Shown piece after piece: positions 31,874 to 41,335 of a stretch of DNA of 50,272 bases. The DNA is from Candidatus Kapaibacterium sp. (GTDB lineage Bacteria; Bacteroidota; Ignavibacteria; Kapaibacteriales; UBA4661). The notes under the pieces are model-generated. The model had not been told where the DNA came from, ran no database searches, and saw only the letters and a list, made by a program, of their open reading frames with translations. The DNA is taken from assembly GCA_004292595.1 (NCBI GenBank), contig RDXM01000099.1, forward strand, positions 1 through 50,272. The letters are read 5' to 3'. Made by a program: the position numbers and the translations under genes. Position 1 is the first letter of the stretch. Each line of letters opens with the position of its first letter.

Positions 31874-32701
31874 CTACTTGCGGCGAAGACTCATAATAAG
31901 AATGGGTGGCGTGAGGGATTGTCCAGCAGATTTTGCGCGGTGAATTTTCTTCACTACATCCATGCCCTTGACCACGCGCCCAAATGCCGCAAAGCCTTGT
32001 CCGTCGGGATTGCGCTTGCCGCCAAAGTCTAGCGCAGGCTGCGCACCAAGACAAATAAAAAACTCATACTGTGCGCTGTTTGGCTCATCGCGTGCCATGG
32101 AAAGTGTGCCGTCAAGGTGCTTCAAACCTGTCTGCTCAGTTGTTTCCAGCTCAATTGGCGGCAAGGCATATTGCCGATAAATATCGCCTACTGCGCCTTG
32201 AATCACTTCAATTTTGACCTTTGCCTCTTTATCTGGCTGATTGTCCAGCGTTACTGTGCGATGAAAAATTCCTCCCGACCAATAGCCGCCATCCACATAG
32301 CGCAAGAAGTTTTCAACCGTCGCTGGTGCTGCACGGCGGTATAAATCTATCTCTATCATACCAACGGTTGTCCGCAAAAGAAGCCGCACTGCCTGCGAAG
32401 TATCGCCGCGCTGCGGAGCAATCGGGTCTATCTCGAAGCGAGAAAGTGTGCCGCTTGTCGCACGGGCAGGATTCACAGAACGAGTAGTAGGAAGCGAGGC
32501 ATTCGCCGATGATGTTTGTGGTGGTGCTTGCATTGAAGCATTTGTCGCGGTGCGAATAGGAGTGTTTTGGGCATTGCTCGGCTGCAAAAACACCACACAC
32601 CATGCAAAAGCAATCACACATCCGTAGCGCAACGACAAAAAACTAGACCAACGGGATGCTCTCTTACGCAAAAAAATGAAAAACACTAAAAAATGCTGCA
32701 T
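31874..32701 (-). CDS. Exported cyclophilin-type peptidyl-prolyl cis-trans isomerase, second copy
   Basis: This protein has about 275 residues from the ATG at 32701. ATG 32737 is an alternative. The N-terminal segment has a charged part and then a hydrophobic segment (GCVIAFAWCVVFLQPSNAQ) that is a plausible signal sequence or membrane anchor. An 80-residue Ser/Thr/Ala linker follows. The cyclophilin domain has VGMIEIDLYRRAAPATVENFLRYV, GGIFHRTV, SMARDEPNSAQYEFFICLGAQPALD (quoted in part) and GFAAFGRVVKGMDVVKKIH. The active-site FHR is kept, but the QGG that normally follows is not found in its usual place (QGAVGD appears later), and an insertion lies in between. It is divergent enough from the copy at 19.6 kb not to be a recent duplicate. 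Confidence 0.88.
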   Translation of the reverse strand: MQHFLVFFIFLRKRASRWSSFLSLRYGCVIAFAWCVVFLQPSNAQNTPIRTATNASMQAPPQTSSANASLPTTRSVNPARATSGTLSRFEIDPIAPQRGDTSQAVRLLLRTTVGMIEIDLYRRAAPATVENFLRYVDGGYWSGGIFHRTVTLDNQPDKEAKVKIEVIQGAVGDIYRQYALPPIELETTEQTGLKHLDGTLSMARDEPNSAQYEFFICLGAQPALDFGGKRNPDGQGFAAFGRVVKGMDVVKKIHRAKSAGQSLTPPILIMSLRRK

Positions 32702-32837
32702 AATCAAAGAAAGAAGTGATACTGAATCTATGTCCATGGGTTCAAGAGATTTTGCTGAATTGATTTTCAAAAGTTTTCGATACAAAACTTACTTCAGCGC
32801 ACGTGCTTGCGTACAATCTTTTTGAAGCCATGCACGT

Positions 32838-33959
32838 TCAGTTTTTGGGTTTTGGTAAAGTAAACGAGAAGGTCGAACCGATGCCTTTTTCGCTATGAAT
32901 GGAAAGAACACCGTGATTTTTCTCGGCAAGTTCGCGGCAAAAAAGGACACCCAGCCCCGTTCCTTTTTCGCCAAACGTGCCAAGCGTCGTAAACTCGCTT
33001 TCTGGCTGCAATAGGCGCACAATATCGTCTTCGCTGATGCCAATGCCCGTATCCCGCACGGCAATGCGCACGTTGTCTGCATCGTCTTCGTCGTCGGTGG
33101 CAACAAGAGTAATCGAGCCGCCTCGGTGCGTGAACTTGAGAGCATTGTAGAGGAGATTGCGCAAAATTGCCTCGACCATGCGGGTGTCTGCCCAAACAAA
33201 AGTTTCTTCGGGAATAGTATTTTTTACGACGATGTTTTTATGCCGTGTGCTTGCTGCCAGCAGAGAGACGGTGCGCTGTCCGGTCAGTTGAATATCAAAT
33301 TTACTTGGGTTCGCGTTCATGCCACCAATTTGCAAATGCGACCACTCTAAGAAGGAATCAAGCAAGCCGTAGGTAGATTGGGCGGTTTCGTTCATCAGAG
33401 TAATTGTTTCATCAAATTCTTCCTGCGCCATGCCGTGATGCTTCACGCTGAGTAATTCTGCCAATCCGAGGACGCCAGTAAAAGCACTTTTGAGGTCGTG
33501 CGTCATTAGAGACAAAAATTTATCTCGCGTGAAGGAGACGTTTGCCAGAGCGGATATTTTGCCAGAAAGAATGCGCTTGGTGGTTTCGTAGCGGTCGAGA
33601 CGCGCTTCGATAGCTTTCAAGAGGTCTTCGGTGCTGAAGGGCTTCCACAAATAGTCATCTGCACCAAGATTCATACCCTGCCGAATATCCTGCTTTTCTG
33701 CTTTTGCTGAAAGGAAGAGAAAGGGAATATCGGCGGTTATTGCATTACTGCGCAGCATACTGAGTACGCCGTAGCCATCCAATTCTGGCATCATAATATC
33801 GCAAATAATCAGGCTCGGTATAATTTCCCGTGCAGTTTGTACGCCTTCAGTTCCATTGGAAGCCATAAATGTTTGATAGCCTTCCAGCTTCAGCACCAGA
33901 TTTATCTGTGTGCGGATGTGTTTATTATCGTCAATGATAAGAATGCTGTTGCGGTTCAT
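32838..33959 (-). CDS. Response regulator-histidine kinase hybrid (REC first), copy 1
   Basis: This protein has 373 residues. Residues 1-120 form a receiver domain (ILIIDDNKHIR, phospho-acceptor Asp in IICDIMMPELDG, Lys in LWKPFS). A coiled linker (about 120-150) leads to a dimerisation/phospho-acceptor segment with the H-box FTRDKFLSLMTHDLKSAFTGV (quoted in part). The HATPase domain has ILRNLLYNALKFT (N box), VRDTGIGIS (G1) and GEKGTGLGVLFCRELAEKNHG (G2). No membrane segment or sensor domain is seen, so it is a soluble kinase controlled through its own receiver. ATG 33957-33959 was chosen because MNRNSILIIDDN starts the domain. A GTG further out at 34022 is less likely. It has the same layout as the gene at 46362. 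Confidence 0.93.
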   Translation of the reverse strand: MNRNSILIIDDNKHIRTQINLVLKLEGYQTFMASNGTEGVQTAREIIPSLIICDIMMPELDGYGVLSMLRSNAITADIPFLFLSAKAEKQDIRQGMNLGADDYLWKPFSTEDLLKAIEARLDRYETTKRILSGKISALANVSFTRDKFLSLMTHDLKSAFTGVLGLAELLSVKHHGMAQEEFDETITLMNETAQSTYGLLDSFLEWSHLQIGGMNANPSKFDIQLTGQRTVSLLAASTRHKNIVVKNTIPEETFVWADTRMVEAILRNLLYNALKFTHRGGSITLVATDDEDDADNVRIAVRDTGIGISEDDIVRLLQPESEFTTLGTFGEKGTGLGVLFCRELAEKNHGVLSIHSEKGIGSTFSFTLPKPKN

Positions 33960-34071
33960 AGAAGTAGAGAAGTTCTCAAACAATGGAGAAAAAACGTGGC
34001 TCAGTAAAAAAACGCGGCGCACGAAGCTACATAAAATCAGAAGAGACTACAAGTCTTTTTTGATGAAAATT

Positions 34072-34084
34072 GTAACTGCTCAGG
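34072..34084 (+). repeat. Solo copy of a family C element terminus
   Basis: GTAACTGCTCAGG corresponds to the terminus seen, inverted, at the right end of the element at 20.5 kb (GAGCAGTTAC). No partner end or core arms were found in the surrounding 700 bases. Confidence 0.35.
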
Positions 34085-34493
34085 CATGGGTATTCTGTTT
34101 CTAAGCAAGTCTCTTGCTGTCTATGCTTTTGATATGTTGTACGGCATCCACACGGTACTTTGACCTAAAACGAAAATGTGCTGGACACTACGCAATCATT
34201 CATTCTCTCGTTTCTCTCATTTTTGAGAGAGCTTTGTGAGAGTGTATCTCCAATGTGCCAATTTTAGCGAAATAAAGATGTTTTTATTTTTGGTACAATT
34301 TTTGATTGGGTACTTAATTCATAACATCTGTGAAACGAGAGGAAATGTACGGTAAGGTTCTGTTGAATATTTTTCAACAATGACTTTTTTATGCGAAAAA
34401 CGCTATTTTTAGATTCATTTTCTTTGATAATATTTGCACAATTAAGTAAGTTTGTAGGTTATCATTGCCATACAAAAAAGAATATTGTTGTTT

Positions 34494-34526
34494 GAGATGT
34501 AGTCCACCGCAAAGGTGGGCTACCTC
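34494..34526. repeat. Family B hairpin repeat, copy 2 (diverged)
   Basis: GAGATGTAGTCCACC and GGTGGGCTACCTC pair with a T-G wobble and a small bulge around the loop GCAAA. This is the most diverged copy of the family. Confidence 0.75.
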
Positions 34527-34685
34527 ATAACTCCTTCACGTTTGGTTCTACGGTTTTTGGTTATCGCTTCGATAGTTATTCGGAACACAGTTCCTCAATA
34601 AAGTTTTCTTCTCTACGTTTTCACAAAAAGTTATCGCCGTTGAGTTTACCCAATTTTTAATTTCACTACCTTATTACTGCGCTTT

Positions 34686-37600
34686 ATGAATACGCTGTAC
34701 TCTGGTGTTTTGTGCGCTCGCTCGCCGCAAAATATCGCTGCACTGGATAGTGTGCCGCTTCCAGTTCGCCACACTCGCGCTCGCTTGTTTGCCCTTCGTT
34801 CTTCGTTTGTTTTGTTGTTGATTGCTCTCGTTTCGTTGATATCTCAAGGTGCCGTAGCGCAGATTCTCGACCCCACCATGACCTTTATGGGTATGAACAA
34901 CGGCTTTGCTGCGGAGGTTCGAGATATTTTAGAGCTCCCAAGCGGGCAGATGCTCGTGGCAGGGAACTTCAATAATTATCGCGGTACGGCAGTAAACCGC
35001 ATTGTTCGCTTGAACGCCGACGGTACGCTGGATGCAACCTTTACGCCTCCAGCAGCTACGGTTATCAATGGTCAGATTAACTCCATTGGGCGCACCTCGA
35101 CAGGACAAATCGTCATTGGTGGTGCGTTCAATAACGGTACGCAAGACTACGTTGCCCGCTTGAATGCCAATGGTACGCTTGATGGCACGTTCACCAACGG
35201 CGGCATTATTGACAACCTCGTCAAATCTATTGCCGTAGATGCGAGCGACCGTGTTGTGGCGGTCGGTGATTTTTCCTTTCCACGTAATCGCATTATTCGC
35301 CTAACAACAACGGGCGCGGAAGATGCTACATTTAGTGCCAATGTTACTACTGGTTTGGGTGGTGGTCTTACAGCGGAAAAAGTAACGATTGATGCTGCTG
35401 GAAGAATCCTTGCTGGTGGCGACTTCCTCACCTATAACGGCGCAAGTAGTCCAGGTATTGTGCGTCTCCTCGCCACAGGTGTTCGTGATGCAGCGTTCGC
35501 TGTCGGTACAGGATTTACGGGTAAAGTCAATGATATTCAAGTAAGCGGTACAAATTACCTTGTTGGTGGCGATTTCACGAACTATAACGCCTTTGCAATC
35601 AACCGTATGACGCGCTTGCAAACAAACGGCACACGCGATGCAACGTTTAATCCAGGTTCTGGCTTTAATGCTGCGGTGAATACCATTACGATAGAAACAG
35701 CCACAGGGCGCATTTTCGCTGGTGGTGGCTTTACCCAATACAACGGGCAACCCCGCAATAACATTACCCGTATGTCGGCAACGGGCGCGATTGATAATTC
35801 GTTCAATCCAGGCACAGGCTTCGACCTCGCCGTGATTAAACTCATCGTGCAAACCGTTGGTGCCGATGTAAATAAACTTGTTGCGGGCGGACGCTTCACG
35901 ACCTATAACACCACATCATTGCGCGGGCGGATTGCACGCTTTGCATATGCTTCTGGCGTTGCCACCAACGGACGAGTTTTTTCAGAACGCACACAAAATG
36001 ACGGTGTAACAACCGATATTCTTGAGGTTTTGCTTGGTCCTGCTTCTCCGACTGCTCCGCTCGACGTTGAAGAATGGATTTCTACCGTTGCAGACGGTTC
36101 AGATTTTACCTTGGGAACGCATTATACCATAGCAGGCGGACCTGTTCCGGGCGTTATGACGCTTGCGATTCAAAAAGTGAGCAACAAACTCGCTCGTATC
36201 CGCCTCACAGGGACTGCGACTGCCCATGCTAATGCAAATGACGTGACGAATCTTCGTATCGTGTGGCAGAATGCGGCTCTCTTGGGAAATAATGCTGCGG
36301 GCGTAGAAAACCTCAATACCGATGCTGGCACAGGGGCGAATATCAACTATACCATTGACTTCCGCGACCCCGCAACGGCTGTCTATTCAGGACCAATGTT
36401 CACTGAAACCTTTGCCAATAACGGCACAGTAACCGGAACGCGCACCGTTACGCTTGCCAATGCGATGTTCCGCACTGCACTTGCCACAGGTGCTACATTT
36501 ACAAATGGCGGAGACTACACCGTTACTGGCATTCCAGCAGGTATGGGCATTACCATTACCAAAACAGGCGCGAATACGGCAAACTTTGTGCTGACAGGCA
36601 CAGCCTCGCCGCACACAAGCGCACAAAATGGTAATGTGCAAATCACATGGAACACAGCAGCCTTTGAAGGTATTGCCGTTGGCAGCATTATGGGCATCAA
36701 TGGCGTAAATACGACCACGACTTTTCTCGACCCCGCAACGGCGGCGTATTCTGGCACGGTCTTTCCCGAAGCCGTCCCGCCGAATACAGGCACAATTACC
36801 CAAACCCGCACCGTTACCCTCACCAACGACAACTGGTTAAATTCTATTGCTAATGGAACGGTTCTCACCGGTGGTGGCGTACACTACACGCTTGGTGGTA
36901 CTGCTGTTCCGGGTAGCTTGGCTTTCCGCGCAACAAAAACGAGCAATACCGTTGTAACGCTTGATTTTACTGGAGCAGCAGGATCGCACGCAAACGCAAA
37001 CGACGTAGCTGGAATTACTGTGAACTTCGCAAATGCTGTATTAGAAAGTAATAATGCGGCTGGTGCTACAGGCTTGAATCCTGGAAGTCTCTCTATTGAC
37101 TTCCAAGACCCAACACCGCAAGTAACCTACTCTGGCACAACCTTTCAGGAAGATTTTGCGGCGGATAACGGTTCTGTGCCGACAACCCGCACCATTACGA
37201 TTGCGAACGACACATGGACAATGCCTGATGGACTTCTCACCGCAGGCACACACTACACAGTAGCGAATGTTCCCGCAGGCTTGACAGCAACATTGACGAA
37301 GGCTGGTACAGTCCTGACTGCTGCCCTAACGGGGAATGCCGCGCCACACACCGTTGCTGCAAACACTGCAGCCATGCAGTTTACGTTCTTGAATGCTGCC
37401 GTAACAAGCAATAATGCGGCGGGCGTTATCAATCTGAACACGACACCTTTGTCCGTTACCTTTGGCGATGCAATTACCGCCTTCACCAGTGCTGCTGCGC
37501 CAAACGGCTCTACGGGTATTGCCTACACTCATACCTTTGCGGTCAATGGCTCTCCCGCTTCGACGTTTGCTGTGTCATCAGGCACATTGCCGCCCGGACT

Positions 37601-40600
37601 TACGCTAAATGCAGCAACGGGCGCACTGACTGGCACACCGACAATGGCGGGAACGTTTATGTACACGATTCGTGCGACCAACAGCGTAGGAGCGCCAGGG
37701 TCATTCGACCAAGCCGTAACAACAACCATCTCCGCAGGCACAGCACCGACAATGTTCACCAGTGCTGCACCGCCAAATGGCTTGCCCGCAACGGCGTACA
37801 CGCACACCTTTGTTGCCAATGGCAATCCCGCTCCGAATAGCTATACCGTTATTGCTGGTACATTGCCAGGCGGTTTGACGCTCAATGCCGCAACAGGCGT
37901 AGTTTCTGGTATGCCAGCTGCAAACGGTATATTTAACTTTACCGTTCGCGCAAATAATGGCGTTGGCACGTTCGACCAACCCTTTACGATTAACGTTGGT
38001 GCTGGAACGACGATGGTAACATCTGCGCCACCGCCAACAGGAAACTTGACAACCGCCTACACGCACACCTTTACGGGCAATGGTTCTCCAGCAGCAAATA
38101 ACTTCACCGTGAGCGCAGGTGCATTGCCGCCAGGCTTGACGCTCAATGCTGCAACGGGCGTACTTTCAGGTACACCGACCGCGCTTGGCTCGTACAATTT
38201 CACTATTCAAGCAGGTAACGGTTTCGGCACGGCAACAGAACCCTACACGGTGCAAATAGACCCCGCAAACGTTGCGCCTACGATGTTCACCAGTGCCGCA
38301 CCTTCGGCAACAGCAAGCGTTGGCACAAATTATACGCATACCTTTGTTGCAAATGGCACTCCAGCACCGTTTTACACGCTTGCTTCTGGCACATTGCCGC
38401 CCGGACTTGCATTGAATCCCATTACGGGCATCCTCACTGGTACGCCAACGCTGAACGGAACGTTTGGTCCTATCACGGTTCGTGCCTTGAACATTGCTGG
38501 CAATACCGTTTCTCCGCCATTTACGATTACGGTCAATAGCACACCACCGCCAGCACCGCCAGCAACAACAACACCAGAAACCACCGCACCGCCAGCACCG
38601 CCGACCGCATTTTCGCTGGGGCAAAGTCCGATTCCGATTGGCAGTTCTGTGGGCTTGCCCTACGCCTTGCCAGTGATTGCTAATGGTAATCCAGCACCAA
38701 CGTATTCCATTACAGGTGGGAGCTTGCCTCCGGGCGTTACCTTGTCGCCAAGCGGTGTGTTGAGCGGCACACCAGAACAAGAAGGAACGTACACGTTTAC
38801 CGTCCAAGCAGCAAATAACCTTGGCGCACATCCAGCAACGTTTGTGATGACCGTTGGTCCGCCGCGCCCGCTCATAACGGCAATTTCGCAAACAATGGGT
38901 TCTATTGGTGACCGCGTTGTGCTTACAGGCTATAATCTGCGGAATACTCAAAATGTTTCTATCGGCGGCGTTCCCGCAACGAGTTTCAGAATTGATAATG
39001 ATAATCAAATTACTGCGACCGTTGGTAATGGCAATACTGGTCTTATTTCTGTGCGCACACCAAACGGCACGGCATCGTCGGGAGATGTGTTCACCTTTGT
39101 GCCGCCGCTTATTCCAGAGTTACTTTCTGCTTCGCCAAACCCCGTTGTTACTGGTCCGAGCAATTATCCTTTGACTGTTCAAGGTCGGAATTTATCGCCC
39201 TTCGGTACGTTTGCCGTTGAACCCGTCAATCGTCCAGGTTTCCGTTTGCCAGTAGAAGCCACTTCTATTAACAGCACACAAGCAACGCTCAATATGCCGC
39301 TTGCAAGCCGCCTTGCTGGTACCAATCGCATTCTCTACACCATTGGCAACAATACCGTTTCCACAACCTTTGCCGTTGTTGGTGCGCCGGCTCCGTTCAT
39401 CAGCAATCTGAGTGTAAACTCGACCATTGCCAGTGCGCAGCCTTTCTCAACAGTTTTGACGGGTGGAAATTATTTCACGAATGGCTTTGCATCGCTCACG
39501 GTGAATGGTCAGCCTGCTCGCGGCGAGGTGTTTAATCAAAATCGTGCAGTGATTGAGATTCCACGCAATTTGAATATCATCGGCTCGGATGTGCGTGTGC
39601 GTTTAGCGAACTACGACGGTCAATTTACCGAAGCAACCGTCCGCGTAAACTCATTGCCCGCGCCGATTATCAACACCGTTACGCCCATCTGGAATGGCAA
39701 TTCGCAACAGCTTGTTTTGAAAGGTAATAATTATCAACCCGGCGCGATTGTGCGCTTGCAAAACCGTGATATGCGCGTTGTTGCTCTTTCGCCAACAGAA
39801 ATCACGATTCAAGTGCCAGAGAATTTCCCGCGTCCGTCGCCGAATGAGGAATCATGGGTATTGGAGGTAGAAAATCCAGACACGCAAAACTACCTTTACC
39901 GTATCGCACCAGTGTTTCTTTTGCCGCCCGCATCATCAACAAGCTCCTGCGCAAGCTGCCCCGCCGCACCCACGCCAGAGCTGATTAGTGCTGCACCGCA
40001 AGAGATTGTAACGAGCGAAGAAGATTATACTATCACCGTTACAGGCAAAAATATGCCACCGAGCGCATCCTTCCGCGTTGAATCGGCAATCGGTGGTGGT
40101 GTGGCATATCCGGCTGTGGTGGAGTCTATCAGCCCCGACCGTGCTGTTTTGCGTTTGCCGGGTGCGAGCCGCAAAGTTTGTCCGCAGCGTATTGTGATGA
40201 ATGCTGGACGAACAGCATCTTCGACAGGATTCAATATCGTTCCGGGTCGTCGCCCTGTTATCACATCTCTCAGCGTTCCTTCCACAACCGCCACTGGTCA
40301 AGCATTTACAACGCTCGTCAATGGAAGCAATTTCTTTACCACACCGCCAGCAGTGCTGACGGGCGATAATGGACGCATATTGAAATCCCGTATTCTCAGC
40401 GACAACCAAGCTGTGGTCGAAATTCCCGCCGATATGAACGCGCCGGGTGCGCCGATTCCGCTTCGCCTAACGAATGCTGACAATCAATTTGCCGAAGCTC
40501 CACTTGCTATCAATGGTGCCGACCCGCTCACCATTCGCAGCGTTCAGCCGACGCGCTTTACAGAGACAACGATTGAATATCTCGTGCGTGGCACAGGCTT

Positions 40601-41156
40601 CTATCCAAGCTCTCGTGTGAGCATCAATGACCGCCCTGTGCGTGTGCGCATGGTGCAATCAACGGAGATGGTGGTGGAATATCCGCGCTCGGCACCAGCA
40701 CCAACGCGCCCAGGCGAAAGCACAGCACTTCGTATTCAAAACACCGACGGACAGTGTGCGAGCTATTGCATGGATGCAACGCTCTTCACGCCACCGAGTT
40801 CTCCGGGTATTGGTATTGGAAATAATAGCATGAATGGTAAAACTGGCTCGGAATCGCATTCTTCATCGTCTGCAAACGATTTCACCACGAGCGAAAGCAT
40901 AGGAAATCTGAGCGTTTTTCCCAATCCAACCGATGAAAATATTACCGTGCAGTTTTCTGTTGAAAAAGCAGGAGCGGTGAGTTTCAGTGTGAAAGATATG
41001 CTTGGGCGGCTTGTGCTTGCGCCATCGGAAGAAACCTTCCAAAGCGGCGCGGCATCGAAATCGCTTTCGCTCGGCACACTGCCACAAGGCGTGTACTTTG
41101 TAGAGCTTCAGCAGCAGTCTCGCCGCACGGTGATGAAAGTGGTCAAGCAACGCTAG
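34686..41156 (+). CDS. Giant mosaic cell-surface protein with T9SS sorting domain
   Basis: This protein has 2156 residues. The long signal region ends near AVAQ (about 58). Residues about 65-430 carry delta-60 (DUF5122) repeats of the form VARLNANGTLDGTF ... VGGDFTNYN, at roughly 50-residue spacing, predicted to form a beta-propeller. Residues about 434-929 hold four tandem modules of about 125 residues with YSGxxFxE...TRTVTLAN...G.HYTV. Residues about 932-1392 hold five He_PIG Ig-like modules (SGTLPPGLTLNAATGALTGTP). Residues about 1395-2030 hold IPT/TIG-like modules arranged as a duplicated triplet. A Ser/Gly/Asn linker and a T9SS type A domain follow (VFPNPTDENITVQFSV ... LPQGVYFVELQ). The domain order suggests a stalk-like adhesin with a propeller head. 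No enzyme motif was seen. Its 6.5-kb length and tandem modules make misassembly or copy-number change between strains possible. Confidence 0.93.
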   Translation: MNTLYSGVLCARSPQNIAALDSVPLPVRHTRARLFALRSSFVLLLIALVSLISQGAVAQILDPTMTFMGMNNGFAAEVRDILELPSGQMLVAGNFNNYRGTAVNRIVRLNADGTLDATFTPPAATVINGQINSIGRTSTGQIVIGGAFNNGTQDYVARLNANGTLDGTFTNGGIIDNLVKSIAVDASDRVVAVGDFSFPRNRIIRLTTTGAEDATFSANVTTGLGGGLTAEKVTIDAAGRILAGGDFLTYNGASSPGIVRLLATGVRDAAFAVGTGFTGKVNDIQVSGTNYLVGGDFTNYNAFAINRMTRLQTNGTRDATFNPGSGFNAAVNTITIETATGRIFAGGGFTQYNGQPRNNITRMSATGAIDNSFNPGTGFDLAVIKLIVQTVGADVNKLVAGGRFTTYNTTSLRGRIARFAYASGVATNGRVFSERTQNDGVTTDILEVLLGPASPTAPLDVEEWISTVADGSDFTLGTHYTIAGGPVPGVMTLAIQKVSNKLARIRLTGTATAHANANDVTNLRIVWQNAALLGNNAAGVENLNTDAGTGANINYTIDFRDPATAVYSGPMFTETFANNGTVTGTRTVTLANAMFRTALATGATFTNGGDYTVTGIPAGMGITITKTGANTANFVLTGTASPHTSAQNGNVQITWNTAAFEGIAVGSIMGINGVNTTTTFLDPATAAYSGTVFPEAVPPNTGTITQTRTVTLTNDNWLNSIANGTVLTGGGVHYTLGGTAVPGSLAFRATKTSNTVVTLDFTGAAGSHANANDVAGITVNFANAVLESNNAAGATGLNPGSLSIDFQDPTPQVTYSGTTFQEDFAADNGSVPTTRTITIANDTWTMPDGLLTAGTHYTVANVPAGLTATLTKAGTVLTAALTGNAAPHTVAANTAAMQFTFLNAAVTSNNAAGVINLNTTPLSVTFGDAITAFTSAAAPNGSTGIAYTHTFAVNGSPASTFAVSSGTLPPGLTLNAATGALTGTPTMAGTFMYTIRATNSVGAPGSFDQAVTTTISAGTAPTMFTSAAPPNGLPATAYTHTFVANGNPAPNSYTVIAGTLPGGLTLNAATGVVSGMPAANGIFNFTVRANNGVGTFDQPFTINVGAGTTMVTSAPPPTGNLTTAYTHTFTGNGSPAANNFTVSAGALPPGLTLNAATGVLSGTPTALGSYNFTIQAGNGFGTATEPYTVQIDPANVAPTMFTSAAPSATASVGTNYTHTFVANGTPAPFYTLASGTLPPGLALNPITGILTGTPTLNGTFGPITVRALNIAGNTVSPPFTITVNSTPPPAPPATTTPETTAPPAPPTAFSLGQSPIPIGSSVGLPYALPVIANGNPAPTYSITGGSLPPGVTLSPSGVLSGTPEQEGTYTFTVQAANNLGAHPATFVMTVGPPRPLITAISQTMGSIGDRVVLTGYNLRNTQNVSIGGVPATSFRIDNDNQITATVGNGNTGLISVRTPNGTASSGDVFTFVPPLIPELLSASPNPVVTGPSNYPLTVQGRNLSPFGTFAVEPVNRPGFRLPVEATSINSTQATLNMPLASRLAGTNRILYTIGNNTVSTTFAVVGAPAPFISNLSVNSTIASAQPFSTVLTGGNYFTNGFASLTVNGQPARGEVFNQNRAVIEIPRNLNIIGSDVRVRLANYDGQFTEATVRVNSLPAPIINTVTPIWNGNSQQLVLKGNNYQPGAIVRLQNRDMRVVALSPTEITIQVPENFPRPSPNEESWVLEVENPDTQNYLYRIAPVFLLPPASSTSSCASCPAAPTPELISAAPQEIVTSEEDYTITVTGKNMPPSASFRVESAIGGGVAYPAVVESISPDRAVLRLPGASRKVCPQRIVMNAGRTASSTGFNIVPGRRPVITSLSVPSTTATGQAFTTLVNGSNFFTTPPAVLTGDNGRILKSRILSDNQAVVEIPADMNAPGAPIPLRLTNADNQFAEAPLAINGADPLTIRSVQPTRFTETTIEYLVRGTGFYPSSRVSINDRPVRVRMVQSTEMVVEYPRSAPAPTRPGESTALRIQNTDGQCASYCMDATLFTPPSSPGIGIGNNSMNGKTGSESHSSSSANDFTTSESIGNLSVFPNPTDENITVQFSVEKAGAVSFSVKDMLGRLVLAPSEETFQSGAASKSLSLGTLPQGVYFVELQQQSRRTVMKVVKQR

Positions 41157-41188
41157 GTATTACTATACTGAAAAAGGTTTGTTGCTTC

Positions 41189-41221
41189 AGATGTAGTCCA
41201 CCTCAAAGGTGGACTACATCT
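41189..41221. repeat. Family B hairpin repeat, copy 3 (perfect stem)
   Basis: AGATGTAGTCCACCT and its exact complement flank the loop CAA. The flank GTTGCTTC on the left and CTCAAT on the right also occur, in inverted orientation, around copy 4 at 48.4 kb, so the element is longer than the hairpin. It lies between the giant gene and the IS607-type element. Confidence 0.9.
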
Positions 41222-41335
41222 CAATGCCTTCACTTTTCGATATGCAATTCTTAACCTTTTTTAGTATCAAATAACTTCAATGATTTCATAGACAATTATA
41301 GTCGTAAATAGGCAAATAAGTCGTATGTTTGCCGA

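Larger units (their letters stand above)
33960..34685. other. Long intergenic region upstream of the giant surface protein
   Basis: These 726 bases lie between two divergently transcribed genes. They are A/T-rich, with only short frames. The region contains a solo family C end at 34072-34084 (GTAACTGCTCAGG) and a family B hairpin at 34494-34526. It presumably holds the promoters and untranslated leader of the giant gene. No riboswitch or small RNA was recognised. Confidence 0.6.

Noticed and set aside
38166-39008. 280-residue minus-strand frame with many Cys and Trp
   Set aside because: A shadow of the giant protein's Ig-like repeats; composition is explained by the repeated sense codons.
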